DNA of 64,000 nucleotides from Aporrectodea caliginosa. Its lineage: Eukaryota > Annelida > Clitellata > Crassiclitellata > Lumbricidae. Positions within the stretch are counted from its first letter, which is position 1. Each line of letters begins with the position of its first letter. The translations under genes and the position numbers were made by a program. Positions 43,280 to 55,652 of this stretch are shown in pieces. The stretch spans positions 170,001-234,000 of the forward strand of contig JACEVL010000495.1 of assembly GCA_020284085.1 (NCBI GenBank). The letters run 5' to 3'. The notes below the pieces were generated by a model, which was not told the DNA's origin, ran no database searches, and was given only the letters and a program-made list of their open reading frames with translations.

Positions 43280-43959
43280 TGCGGGAAATGACATTTGAAG
43301 ATCTTATATGTGATTTTGCTAATGCAAAGAGCCGTAAAGTTCACATTAACTTAGGCTTTTGAACAGCTTAACTTAACTGTAAGTTCACACCTTAAAGTTA
43401 GACTGTTTAAGTACAATTATAAAAATTATTAAAGTAGAATTTGAAATTTCTTTCATTTTCGTGTCAAATTCAACCATTAAAATTAGTTTTTCAATATCTC
43501 ATTTTCAGAATTTCGTGGGCCCCTAAAATGTTCGTGGGCCCTAGGCACAGTGCCTACTGTGCCTAGTGGATAAAACGGCCCTGTTTGCCATGTTAGGGAG
43601 TGTTCAAACCCTACCTCAGAAGTAAACTCTAATCTTAACTAGAAAGTTTAGGACAAGACGTTGGTTTTAAGCCACCGCTTATTAAAAACTTCATGTTGGG
43701 ATGTCAGTCTTGTTCTTAGATAAACCATCTATGTTTACACACAACCTGCCCATAAAGCCCATGGTTCGGCCTTGGAATCTGCAGGGGAACCAACAACACA
43801 TACCTAAAGTAAAGAAAGTTGGGCACAAAGTTTTGTGGTGCTGTAGAAAGTTCCAGTTAAATACATAATGCATACAGTTCAGTTAAATACAAAATGCATA
43901 CAGTTAACAAATTAACAATACAATGTGTGTGCTTTAATCATAAAAACCTGCAACCAAGG

Positions 43960-44075
43960 ATGAGCCGAATGAGGCATGTCGAAATGAGTGATTACCTTAC
44001 CTGCATACAGGTGCTACTGAATGGCCTCGGCTGTGAGCGGCGCTATATAAATTACTAATTACATTACATTACATG
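43960..44075 (+). mobile_element. Retroelement 3' tail
   Basis: GGCTGTGAGCGGCGCTATATAAAT followed by ATTACATTACATTACAT, like the other TATAGCGC-type 3' ends in the window. Confidence 0.5.
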
Positions 44076-44166
44076 GTATGTCATCTTCACTACCCTTCAA
44101 GGAGGGACAACACTGAATGAGGAAACGTACAAAACGAGTGACTACCTTATCTGCATCATAGTTACC

Positions 44167-44540
44167 CATTGCTTTATTCAAACTTGCTTTGAATCACAGG
44201 TTAAAGAAAATGTTGATTGTGAACTAATTCCTGCATTTGCTGAAAATTAATGAGGAACATATGCTAAGGAATGCCTGGTATGCGACTGCTAGGTATTGTA
44301 AGTCAGTAAGTATATCCTTTATTGAACCAATTGAACCAATTGCTAACCGCATTTTGGTGTCAATTGTGAAGTTATTTTTCTGTTTCAGCGGAGCATTTAT
44401 TTACACAAATTCTAGTCATGGAAGTTCTTCATTTGATCATGAAAGGACTCAAGGAATAGGACTATGTAAATGCTCAGTTGCAAATCAATTGAGGTTAAGA
44501 TGAATGGTAAAAGGTCTGCAAACACAAGTGCTGCTGACTA
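44167..44540 (+). repeat. Dispersed direct repeat, copy 2
   Basis: Second copy of the repeat at 39854-40249, with a 10-bp internal duplication (TTGAACCAATTGAACCAATT) absent from copy 1. Confidence 0.8.
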
Positions 44541-47032
44541 CAGTGGATAAACTAATCGCACTCTGTCTACGGGTGAGACATTACAACAAGCTCCTAAAAG
44601 TGCTGCATAAATGTCCATTTGCAGGGCACTCATAAAACACTATTGTGTTTGCAAATGAAGAACAAAGCCAACTGACAGTATGGAATGCATTGTTGAGGTA
44701 TGAAACTCATTGTATTATTTCTCGGCAGCACCCGAGTAGAAGAAACACTGCAGAAATGTTTGTACTATCAGAACAACATCAGCCATTGAAAAGCAACGAT
44801 TTAGCCACAGAGTGTTACAAACATTACAATTATAGACAAAAAAACTTTTCATCACCAACCATGAACTAACAATCAACAAAACATCTAAGCTAAGCGACGC
44901 GTCTGTTCTCTATTAAGGGACCTTGCAATTCCCCCGTTCAGCACTCGATACAAATAACGACCGTTTTCAGCAATGCACTTTTCTGACGGAACACTCAAAA
45001 TGCAGTTCCACAACTGGAATAAAATTCAATGCAAGAATTAGAAATATCAACGTAATTTGCAGAATGAATTAAATCCCCCAAAAACAGACTAAAACTCAAA
45101 ACAACATAAAACATGGCAGGATAAGAGATGAGTGACTAGAAAATACACTTTACTTAATACACATACACAAGGTCTTCATAAACATGTCTCCAACCATTGA
45201 TTCCGAGACTCGGAAAGCAGGTTAAATATTCACAACAATCCCCAAACTATTTCACATAGGTTGAACAGTCAGAAGGATTATGCAAAAGTATTTATGAAAG
45301 ATTGAAGGTGCAACATAAATATTCAACTGCAAATAAACGAGTTACATCCGAGAAAGTCATTAGTGTGACAAAGGTAGAAGAGAAGTTAGAGCAATTTTCC
45401 TTCCCTCATAGTTATGCATCATTGATAAATGACTGACAGAAAACTTCTTCATATGCTTAGCTAATAGTTCCACAATTAATTTCTTTATTTTACAGGTAGG
45501 TCTACAACAATAAAATTTCATTTAATTTGATATGCAACAATCTTGAGGTTATCACTAAAATATTACTGATTACATAGTTCAACCATGAATGGTCAACTTA
45601 CATGACATTCCTGGATTTGAATCCCAGTTTGACCTACATAGGGCAACACATCAACCACTATGCTATGCAAGAAAGACTGCACTTGGTTAGTTATTTAGTT
45701 CACAGATTCCAGGGCTTCACAAGACCAACACCACCTTTTCCCAGGCTATCAGAAGAGCGATTTATAGCAAATGTTACCCTGACATCCATCACCTTGATTT
45801 CTCTATTGAGGTTTCACTATCTGCATAAAATAAAAGATGCCACAGGTTGAAGGAGACATAAAACATCAACCAGTCTAGAGAAGTAGAGAACTGATACACA
45901 GCAGATACAGGCCACACAATGACAGGCAGAGTGGACAAGCCGAGTCAACATCTGATGGTTCATAGAGCAAACTACTGTTTTTCAACTTCTGTCACTCGAG
46001 CAGGGACATTGTGGTTTCATGTAATTACACATGTTAAGGTTCAACATTACTTATAATACTGAGTCACTTCCTCCTAATATTGCCACTGTAACAAAACAAA
46101 TTACAATTCAAAATAATGCTAAACAATAATAACTCCATCATAAAAGAACATATATTCGACTCACATTGACAACTGTATAAAGTCCTTATGTATTAGCAAT
46201 TTTAAAGAATTCTCAGGTAAATTTACATAACCTCTTCCTACGCCCCGAACCAAATACTAAATCCAACACAAAAAACGACATCATGCATTAACAAATAGTT
46301 TTACTAGTCATCGTTTCTGTCATAAAGTGGTTTAGCTAGAAATACAAGTGACATGCAAGTCAGAACAAAGTACCAAATGCTAACATCACCAACTCACATG
46401 AATGCACAAAGTATCTGTCTAGAAAGAGTAGTATAACTAAAAGTTCTTCATCAAGCCTAATTTCCATTAGTGGTTGGTTGTTGCTCTTTTCTCTTCTTTT
46501 ACAAACTTCACTTCTTTTTTCCAGCTGACCTAAAATATTTTCAAAACCAAAACCATTAAACAATGTCCAATAATGACGAGCTGCATTGGTTTCCCAGTTA
46601 CATTTAGTACACGCTTGCTGGTAAAGTGTTAAATGGCTCTCTGATTATTTTTCCAACATTTGCTGCATTATAAAACCTATTACTATACAAAGTTACATTT
46701 AAAAAAGTGAACTTCTTTCGTCAGTCAACTAGAAATAGTGGCTAATTCCAGTTTCTCTTAGCGCTTCTCAGTCAATGTACTTAATTTTTTCTTTACGAAA
46801 CTGATACTGTATGCATTACAACAATGGCACTGTAGAATTAGATCAGCTGATAGACAACAGGCACATGAAAGAGTTAGCAAATGAGCAGGATATTGTAAGC
46901 ACTGTAGTAAAATGTCAGAATTAACAATTTATAAACGATCACTATAAGTAGAGACATGTAAGAACAATCTAAAAAGTTGTAAGTTGCAAATATATCCGAA
47001 CCACAAGTGAAAACAATAAACACCAGTTTCCA
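44541..47032 (-). other. Downstream region of SCOC, probably including its 3' UTR
   Basis: AT-rich DNA without recognisable repeats or coding frames. On the minus strand AATAAA occurs at 45489-45484, giving a possible 1.5-kb 3' UTR. Other AATAAA copies lie further downstream, so the end is undetermined. Confidence 0.35.
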
Positions 47033-48513
47033 TTACTTTTTCTTTGCCTTTGGTGAAAGGCTCTGGAACACACTGCTGGCTGCCATCAGATTTTCAATGT
47101 ATTGGCCAAGCACTTGATTTTCCGACTTCAATTTCAGGTTCTCCTCTTTTACCGAATCCACTCTCCGAGACAAATCTACAGTCACAAAAGCAGCCAAGTT
47201 CTACTGATGTCAAAGTATTTTGATTCATTTCCAGAAACTAGGGAGAATGCTGCATTTGCTGGACCAGGAACAAGGAAATGTTTCTCCAAGATGTCAAGAA
47301 TTCACTTTGAAAACATTCAAATGCCTAACTCAAAATATTCTTGTCGCTATGTGATTTGACTGTTAACTGCACATGCAATCTCCTGTTTTCAGCCTATGCT
47401 GTGCAGTGCAGTATTATACCATCATGTCATAATGTACTTATAAACAAGTAAAACAGAAAATTTGCTTTTGATCACAGTACAGCACACTGGCCAGATTTTA
47501 GATTGATTCTTGTTATGCAGGTCCTTCGGTCAATCTTCAACTCCAAGACACACAACTGCAGACTACTAGCAGTAAAGCCATGTACCTCAACTACAACTCA
47601 GAAAGAGGTCACTGCTCACCATCCAGAGTGTTTTGTAATTCCAGCACTTGATTGATTAGACGTCTCTTCTCCTCCTCTTCATCCTGATTCACATCGGGAT
47701 CCAATTCTATTTCCAGTTAAGAAAACAGTAATCTTTACACCCACATAGCAGAACTGATTCAAAACAGATAACAACAACCTTTAACAATTTTGTCAATAAA
47801 TCAGAGTCAAACAAATTATATTATTACTTTAATATACTAGAAGAAGGAAAGCCCTTCAAAAACTCACTCTAGACTACAAACAACTAACATAGCAAACTCT
47901 GAGTGTGGTTTCTACTAAAATACAAAATTTATCTAGCACAGTTGCTTTTATATTCACAGAATATTCTCAGTTTCTAATTCTCTGACAATGTCAGATTCCA
48001 GCAATATTCTTTAAGCAAGTGATTTCTGCTGTAAGAATTCAGCACTGACACTCATACAATGGCCGTTCTATCATCATCTCGTACATTTTACTTTCTTTCC
48101 TCTGCTATCTCCCTGTTTAAGTGTATTGTGTTCACTTTTCCAAATGCATGCCAAGTTCATCCAATATTATCCTTTGTATGTCTGTCACAGTTTCCATCAT
48201 CAAATACTAAATGTCCCAGATACTTGAACTTTTCCAAGTAATTTTGTGTATGTTTTGTGTTACATAATGTTTTATGGAATGCTCTGAAAGCTAGACACTG
48301 TGTCTGAACAGACTAGTGTCACTTATTATAATATAAACAGCATAAGTGTTGTAAGTCACCTACTCTTCTTTCATACTGAAATATTAATTATAGCCATACT
48401 AACAAAAGCAACCTGTTTAAATTACTATTGTTTATAAGTTAAACAGATTTTCACAGACCTTGCGTGGTAGTCTCATTGCTCGACATATTGTTCGTTTGAT
48501 TTGGTTCACTCAT
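47033..48513 (-). CDS. SCOC: Short coiled-coil protein
   Basis: Three coding exons on the minus strand: 48513-48459, 47706-47620 and 47175-47033 (stop included). Both introns are phase 1 and the joined frame is 94 codons. The C-terminal half contains [36 protein letters not shown] and [12 protein letters not shown], a near-exact match to vertebrate SCOC including the coiled-coil heptads. The N-terminus (MSEPNQTNN...) is short, polar and divergent, as in other SCOC proteins. In animals SCOC (UNC-69 in nematodes) is a Golgi-associated coiled-coil protein that binds ARL GTPases and FEZ/UNC-76, acting in vesicle transport and autophagy. Fifteen bases of 5' UTR precede the ATG after a TTGTAG acceptor, so a non-coding first exon lies upstream. 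Confidence 0.96.
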
Positions 48514-48528
48514 GACTTAAAGGCCAAC

Positions 48529-50246
48529 CTACAATATAAAGTGGCTTTAAAAGTGAAGAGTTCAAGATAATGTATAAAATAAAAACTGAAAGATAACAGA
48601 GTAGATCAACCTGCAAATGCTCATATGTATATACAAATACCCTGCAGATGACATAATACTAGTGCTCTGGTGGCCTAAGTTAGATCAGAATACTGCTCAA
48701 ATTTTGACCACTTTAATAGTAAGAAAAAGGTTATCGAATGTGCAACATGTCCTAACCATTACAACTAGAAACATGGCAATACCAAAGAATCTCAGACACA
48801 AGAAGAACTTTAGAATCAATTAACCTTTACTTATATGTTGCCCTGAGCACTGCAAAACATACTGCCCAAAGCAAAATGAAGAAGAAATGCCAGAGTGCAT
48901 TCATACAGCTGCCAGTCATTTAACTATAGCTTGATTGATTTTCCACTGGTTCTTGCAAGGGTTAGCTGTTAGGGGCCAGAACAGTTCTTGGTCAATCAGC
49001 TAAATTCAGTGGCTGATCCAAATCTGTGGAAAACTTCAGCCATAACTGTATGGTTCTGTTTTTATGTCATTCTGATCTCCATCTAAGACTTATCTCCTTC
49101 AACAACTTTACCCAAGACTGCCTCATGTTAAAATGGACTGGCCTTCTCAAAGTTACCAGAGTTGGCAAAACTTTATACACCATTGAAGGCTGCTTGATAC
49201 ATGGAATAAGAGCACTTACAGAAGTCAACAATAAACGATAAGTATTTATCTGATTACATGCCTCCACAGAAGCATTGTCCCAAGAAACTATTTATTTATT
49301 ATTTATTATCAGGATCATCATTATTATTTATTTAATAAAGAACAATAGCAAAACAACAGAAGAGGTAAGAATGACTATAAAGCAACAGGCACTCTGAGCA
49401 AATCAATATGAGTCAAAGTTAGGTGCGGCCTATCTCAGCTGGCTCAGCCTGGCTGGCTATCACTCGGTCATAATTAAAAGTATCACCTAACAGTAACAGA
49501 AATTTAAGCAATAAATTATCCAAGAAAATCACACTGTTGCTTGAAATAGCTAAAATGTCAAATAGCCATTGTAATCTCGAGGTCTGGATTTTGGCTCAAA
49601 TCAAACCGGTTGACTATAGCAATACACTGCTACTACTCCTCTCATCATCATCCGTTACTGACGCCAGTCATTTGGCGGTGATGGGTACGAATAAATTATC
49701 TCCATTGTCCCCAGTCATTTGTCAAGGCCATTGCTCCCTTTAGTGTTAGTTCCCGTGATTGTATGTTCTCGTTTAGGTTGTCTATCCCTTTACATCTAAG
49801 CTATAGCTAATCCCTTTAACTCAGATTTGCATGAACCGACCCTACTAGCTAGTGATGCTGAATCGGAAAATATTAACTGTCACCGCAAATACAAGGCCAT
49901 TTAACTATTTATGGAATCAGAAATCCAGTATGCTTTGCAAGTTTCAAATAAAAACAGTAAAACACAATTTTGTGGCGAAAACGTAAAAGAAATTATGAAA
50001 ATACTACGAAATGACCCAAGAGGAAACTGATAATAATATCCAATAATCTGGATTGGAAGTCAGTCATGGCGGCGACAGAGGATAAACGCTTCCAATTGTC
50101 AGTCAAAGGGACGCCAAATCCGATAAACGATTAAGTGCAAAAAAAGAGGAAGGACTTCTCCACATACCGTGTAAAATTTAATAAAAACTGATTATTTAAA
50201 TCTATTTTATTAAAGATAATACAACTGATTCTATTACGCACTCACC
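48529..50246 (-). other. Probable first intron of SCOC
   Basis: AT-rich, with ATTT/ATT low complexity at 49285-49340. A short frame starting ATGGCGGCGACAG at 50067 ends after 22 codons. No other gene seen. Confidence 0.45.
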
Positions 50247-50350
50247 CAATGATTAAACGCAGCCTGCGATCCTACATCTGGTTCCCTGCTCAGCTCTTAT
50301 TTTGCTCAGACATCGTGACGCAATTTCATGTGAAGCAGAGATTCAGATAG
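50247..50350 (-). other. Possible non-coding first exon of SCOC
   Basis: On the minus strand ATTGG|GTGAGTGC at 50246/50245 is a strong donor. The preceding roughly 100 bases contain only a seven-codon upstream ORF (MSEQNKS). Position and orientation fit a 5' UTR exon of SCOC. No transcript evidence. Confidence 0.35.
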
Positions 50351-50362
50351 AGCAGACTAATG

Positions 50363-50370
50363 TGACGTCA
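50363..50370. promoter_or_regulatory. Full CRE site (TGACGTCA)
   Basis: Perfect palindromic cAMP-response element just upstream of the putative SCOC first exon. The motif is exact; promoter function is inferred. Confidence 0.4.
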
Positions 50371-50379
50371 TCGCTTTGC

Positions 50380-52450
50380 GCTTCTCAATGTACGTAAATG
50401 TAAATAATAATATCAAGGACTGTCAATATCCAAAAATTGAACGCTCTAAAAACCGTACAAGAGAGATCAGCTTTAGACCGGAGCTATATCAACTCAAGTT
50501 CGCAAGCGTTGCGCTTTGTTCGACCAAGTCAAAACTGTCAAACCGATTTGCCACGCTCTTCTATGGTAGCCGAGCTGCTGAACAAAACTTTTCCCGTGAA
50601 AATCAGCTGTACATTCGCTATAGGCCTAGGCTAATAATTATTACGCTATGCGTTGATTTGAAAGTAATTATTATGTTACTAATGCCTAATCCAGGGCACT
50701 CTGCCGAGCCAATGTCAGTGATTGGAATTAAGTGTCAGCTGTGTGATTATTAGCATTTAGCCTAATAGGCCTAGGCCTTCTAGGCCGAGATCACCGCTTT
50801 TAGGCCCAATGCGGCTGCCCGTCCAATTGGTACTTTGTGTGCTTCTCGATCGCATTCCCAATTCCCGATGTCTCTTAAACTGCTTGAAGGCCAATTGCTA
50901 GTAGGCTACGTCTTCAGAGTCATATGTAGGCATAATGTAGCCTACTTGCAGGCCTATGACATCCCTAAATTTGAGTAATTTTGCAGTTCGATTGTCGTAA
51001 AGATCATTCAACTGAGCCTGCTGTCACTGGCACACAGTAGGCTTACTTAACGTAGCGTAAAATGGGGTAATTTCGGCACCTTTAAGCAATTTATTGAATA
51101 TTTAAAGTTTTATCACATCTGTAAGTTCCACTGAAGTTTCCATAGTTAGCTGCAACCCTCTTCTATGAAATGGCGCCTTCAAACTGTGAATCGGCTCTCA
51201 CAAATTTCGGCTAGGGCCTATAACATGTGAAGTGAAGGCATTCAAATGCCGAAATTACCCATAGGATATGTATGGTAATTTCGGCATGGGTGACGAAATT
51301 ACCGGAAATAAAAATGACCATACGCTTAGAAGTTAGAACTAGTTAAATTGAACAGAGAGGCTGTAACCAGGAATGCTATAGATTTATAGCTAGGATTTGT
51401 TTAAAATTCACAAACTGTTCAGACATCTCCGATTCCCAGCAGTACAAATGGACGGGCGAGTGGAGGCCACTACCAACATGCAACAGCTATTTTACAGAAA
51501 TCTTTGTCCCAGCTAGGCTATTTTAAAGGTAAGCCTATAGGCCATACAACGATATTGTGTCGGCTCTATTTAATCGATTATTATGACTTCTATAGCACCA
51601 TTGGCATAGCACACACTACATCGATCGATCAGCGGTCACTTTGAATGAAGCCAAAGTCAAAATCATACCTTCTCGATGTAGGAAAAATCCGTTCAACATA
51701 CTATAGGTCAAAGATGCAGGTTATATTGGTTAAGCAGAGAATTAAGTTGTGGGATGAGTACAGATCTCGAGGAAGAAGGTCTTAGAAGGAAAGCAGGAGG
51801 AAAACAAGAAAAGGGTGAAAGATGCATAGGAAGACGAGAAAGGACACGAGGAGGAGAAGGAGGAAGTGGAGAAAGAAGAGGAGGAGAAAGAGGAGGAGGC
51901 AACGAAGAAAAGCAAGGGGAAATGGATGGTGTGTGCTTCAATGATCGAATACAAAGGAGGAATATAACAAACGATGCGCGCGAAGAGGAGGAGGAGGAGG
52001 AATGAGATGGAGGCAAATTAATCTGACGAAGAGGAACAGGGACAATGAAGAAGTTGAGGAGGAAGGGAAGAAGGAGGAGAAAGGAAGAGGAAGAATTAGA
52101 GGAAAGAGGATGAAGGGTATAGGCCTAGCTGAAGGAGGAATGAAAAAATGGTTAGCCGGAAATTAAATTTGAACACGAGCGTAGGTGATGGGTTCTCTGG
52201 GAAATTGGAATTGAGATCAATATCAAAGAATGGCCGAAGAAAAACCTAAACTAGAACGCGGTCGGTCGGTCGGCTATGCATTTCGCAAACTTTCAATGCA
52301 TCAATAAAACCTGACACACAAAAACATGGTCTTGCAGTAGGCCATATAGGCCTATTGATTTGAATTAGTTTTGATCCTCTATAGGCTGGCGCTGATTCTC
52401 TATTCCGCTTAGAAAGTCGGCCACATAGGCCTATAATATAGCCTACATAT
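50380..52450. other. No confident gene; inverted repeat and GA-rich tract
   Basis: GGGTAATTTCGGCA at 51066 and its inverse TGCCGAAATTACCC at 51247, with more copies to 51305, suggest a small unnamed element. 51760-52110 is a purine-rich GAGGAAGAGG-type tract. The frame at 50376-50753 shows no recognised domain. Confidence 0.4.
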
Positions 52451-52451
52451 A

Positions 52452-52654
52452 GGGGGCCCGATAGCGCATTGGATAACATCTGGCGTAGAGAGCGAGAGGT
52501 ACCGAGTTCGAGCCCCGTAGGGCGGATATGCTTTGTAGGCTGCTATTAGCGCCGTGTATTGCAGGCTGTCTGTTCTGTTAGTAGTTAGGATTTAAATTGC
52601 ATAACATGTAAATGTACAGCGCAGTGCGTTTGTCAGGCGCTTAATAAAGAAAAG

Positions 52655-52750
<96 letters not shown>

Positions 52751-52751
52751 G
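52452..52751 (+). mobile_element. tRNA-derived SINE, family 1 copy 2, with (ATT)n tail
   Basis: A box TAGCGCATTGG, B box GTTCGAGCC, the same body as 18785-19027 and a long (ATT)n tail of about 95 bp. The same ATT tract abuts the 3' end of a minus-strand LINE. Confidence 0.9.
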
Positions 52752-52774
52752 TCATTGTTAAAACACGGTAAGGC

Positions 52775-53715
52775 TTAGTGTTGCTGAGTTGGTCGCTCCT
52801 CATCGCCTGGCAACCTCGACATGGTGCCCTGGAAGGCAACCGCGTTGAAACGCTGGACCGTAACCGAAAGGCGCTGGAGGATGAATCCTGTCTCTCGGGT
52901 GTCTCCGGATATTTTCGTCAGGCGGCGACCCATCTCGGAGATGAAGGCGAGACCCTCTCTGTTGAGAGGGCCAAGGGTCTCCAGGGCTACAGGGACGAAG
53001 GTGTACCTCCTCTGTAGATCTGCGTATTTGGCGTGTTTCCTTGTGGCAGCCAACTCCGCCGCCCTTCCAGCTTCGGTCGCCGTCTCAGGGATGTATGAGG
53101 CGGCCACGGTATCCACCACCGTCTCGTCCCATATCAAGTTCCGCCCGTTGCCCCACGGTATCAGGGTCTGGCCATCAGGCCTCCTCCCGTCCGATCTGGT
53201 GAGGCCAGACGGCTCCTTAACCGCAGGGGTGCCGGCTCTGTTGAGGCTGCGGTAGATGATGTCGTTGACGGCGCAGTGTCTAGCCCAGTGTTTCTTAACC
53301 AGTGCTCGACCGAACCCCTGGGGTTCGGTGAGCCAGTGCCAGGGGTTCGGCAGAGGTCCTCTGAAATATATAGGTCTTATAGGACATAGTCAGGGTCAGT
53401 GAGTGTGAGTGAAAATCATTTGCTATTTTATTTTTATTTTTTCGACTTTTATTTAATGAAATAGTTAACTGTTAGTAGTTCATGTATTAATATTGTATCA
53501 CATTTTGGTACAATTTTTTATTTCCTTTTGTTCCCATTAGTTAAAAAATTATTGTTCAAACTTGAGGGGTTCGGTGAGTGGTCATGGATTTCTCTTGGGG
53601 TTCGGCTCCCTTGAAAAGGTTAAGAACCACTGGTCTAGCCTGACGTCCAAACCCCAAATGGCAGGAGAGGCCATGTGAGCCACTGAGCCTCTGGACGACA
53701 CCGGCGCACCGCATG
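52775..53715 (-). pseudogene. Non-LTR retrotransposon C-terminal fragment, split by a MITE
   Basis: On the minus strand, 53710-53641 joined to 53285-52775 encodes HGLSCHLGFGRQARHCAVND, then RRPDGQTLIPWGNG, LIWDETVVDT, KYADLQRRYTFVPVALETLG and LQRLSVTVQRFNAVA. This is the conserved C-terminal region of a group of reverse-transcriptase proteins common in marine invertebrates. Removing the MITE plus one copy of its target duplication leaves the frame continuous. 5' truncated. Confidence 0.82.
53286..53632. mobile_element. hAT-type MITE, 347 bp, inside the LINE fragment
   Basis: GTCTAGCC occurs exactly at 53278-53285 and 53633-53640. Ends CAGTGTTTCTTAACC and GGTTAAGAACCACTG are inverted repeats of the CAGTGGTTCTTAACC type known from hAT elements. 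The interior repeats GGGGTTCGG several times. Confidence 0.93.
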
Positions 53716-53769
53716 CGCACGTGTGCGGCTCGCAAATTTAATGGCTAGGCCCAAGCGTAAACCGGCCGC

Positions 53770-53770
53770 A

Positions 53771-53849
<79 letters not shown>
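53770..53849. repeat. (ATT)n microsatellite
   Basis: About 80 bp of uninterrupted ATT. Confidence 0.97.
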
Positions 53850-53876
53850 GCCTATGTCTTTTTACTACGTTACAAT

Positions 53877-54163
53877 CAGAGCTCGAGGGTACGCGTACCC
53901 TAAAATAGAATACGTTAAAATACGTACGTAGGCTACCTTTCAAAAAATAGAATAGGCCCTACGCGTATGGTACGTATCATACACGAAAATTTTATTTATG
54001 GTTTGTTTGCTTAAATCAAATTGAACATTCTTATAATGAGCAATGGCGTGGTTAACGTATTTTGGTATTGTTTACGTACCCTAAAATAGGATAGGCTACG
54101 TTAAAAAAAACGTACGTACCTTTCAAAAAATAGAATACGTATGGTACGTACCATCGAGCTTTG
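53877..54163. mobile_element. MITE with inverted ends and internal duplication
   Basis: Ends CAGAGCTCGAGGGTACG and CGTACCATCGAGCTTTG are imperfect inverted repeats. Flanks GTTACAAT (53869-53876) and GTTACAAA (54164-54171) form a near-perfect 8-bp duplication. The interior has two copies of CCTAAAATAG...ACGTACGTA...CCTTTCAAAAAATAGAATA. Confidence 0.75.
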
Positions 54164-54171
54164 GTTACAAA

Positions 54172-54905
54172 TACATTTTCTATAATCGATTCATCATAAA
54201 ATCAACTTAAGCTAGCCTGACCCGTAAGTAAGAAAACTGAAATAAGAACCAGCCTTTTGGTAATCAGATAATACAGCACACTGTTGAAAATATAAAGAGA
54301 ATGAATGACGATCGAAGTGCGGCTGCCAATCTTCGCCATGCAGTCAACCATATCTGGTTTAACTGCACGCCCAGAGACCACCACGGGGAGGTGTTGGCAA
54401 AGGTCTCCGTAGTCCATTCACTGCAGCTCTCAAGCAGTAGAATTTCATCCCAAATTTGGTATTACCCATAAAATGTCCAATTTTATAAATTTCTCAATTT
54501 CAGGAATTTGCTTTTGCTCGGATGGAAGTGCAAAGCAAACACTCGCGCTGGTGCAAAACGTGAAACAACGCAACTCAGAGACATGAGAATGTGTAAAAGG
54601 AGCAACAGAAAGCACAAGTATAAGACTGAGCGAATGAGTGAATGAAAACGCTGCATGTGAGAGTAAGATTGAATGAGAGTCAACAAAGAGCGAGAGAGCA
54701 GACAAGACAGCGATGTTGACAGTGTGAAGAAAGCAGAGAGACAGAGTTTGAAGATTGAGAACGAAAGACAGGCCCGGGTTAGTGATAGAGTGAGAGCAGA
54801 AAACAGACAGACAGAAAAGGAAAAAGGCAGAGAAAGAAAGATGCAGAAAGATAGAGAGAGACAGACAGACAGACAGACATAGATAGATAACTAGATAGAT
54901 AGATA
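54172..54905. other. No gene seen; purine-rich towards the right
   Basis: 54409-54427 has GTAGTCCATTCACTGCAG, a word that recurs in both arms of the inverted repeat at 55430-55832. 54700-54900 is AG-rich. Confidence 0.4.
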
Positions 54906-54907
54906 GA

Positions 54908-55125
54908 TAAATGAATGGATGGATGGATGGATGGATGGATGGATGGATGGATGGATGGATGGATGGATGGATGGATGGATGGATGGATGGATGGATGGAT
55001 GGATGGATGGATGGATGGATGGATGGATGGATGGATGGATGGATGGATGGATGGATGGATGGATGGATGGATGGATGGATGGATGGATGGATGGATGGAT
55101 GGATGGATGGATGGATGGATGGATA
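54908..55125. repeat. (GGAT)n microsatellite
   Basis: More than 50 copies of the GGAT tetranucleotide. Trp-Met-Asp-Gly and Ile-His-Pro-Ser frames are artefacts. Confidence 0.98.
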
Positions 55126-55429
55126 GATGGATGGAGATACAGACAGAAATATAGGTAGACAGAAAGACAGGTAGAGAGATTGATTAATAGTGCGATGACG
55201 AAAAAGTGCAATTAGGTTGAGAAAAAGTGCAGCTGTATAGGTTGAGAAAAAGTTAAATGAGCACGAGACTAAAAGTAAGTGAGTCTGAAAGCGAAAGCAT
55301 ATGGTGGCAGCAGAGAAAGTACGTGAGAGTGAGATTTACGGTAAAGTGAGCGAGAGACTGAGAGTATACACGAGGCAGAGATTTAGATTCTCTGCTTATA
55401 TCAGCTTATATATATATATATATATATAT

Positions 55430-55615
55430 GATGAGCCAAATGCATCACATTTTCTCTGTAGGACTTTAGCAAGTAAGACATTTGGGTAGTCCATTCACTG
55501 CAGTCTCTCAAACAGTTTTGTTTTCCATTTTGACGTAGTATTCTTTAATCTGGCCTATATATAGCTGTCTTTGATTAAACTATATAGGCCAGCTTAAAGA
55601 ATAAGCAGAGAACGT

Positions 55616-55652
<37 letters not shown>

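Larger units (their letters stand above)
41996..43583 (+). mobile_element. hAT transposon with perfect 8-bp target duplication, SINE inside
   Basis: TTTGCCAT occurs at 41988-41995 and 43584-43591. Ends are CAGGGCCGTTTTA and TAAAACGGCCCTG, with CCTAGGCAC words inside each end. Transposase pieces on the + strand: 42105-42341 (MDHFETALMCVIWTDLL), 42904-43095 (SSDLEEAFTDEFILFSR) and 43103-43279. A SINE interrupts the gene at 42594-42896. Confidence 0.92.

Noticed and set aside
50067..50132. Short ORF starting ATGGCGGCGACAG
   Set aside because: Only 22 codons with no convincing donor before the stop, and probably inside the first SCOC intron.
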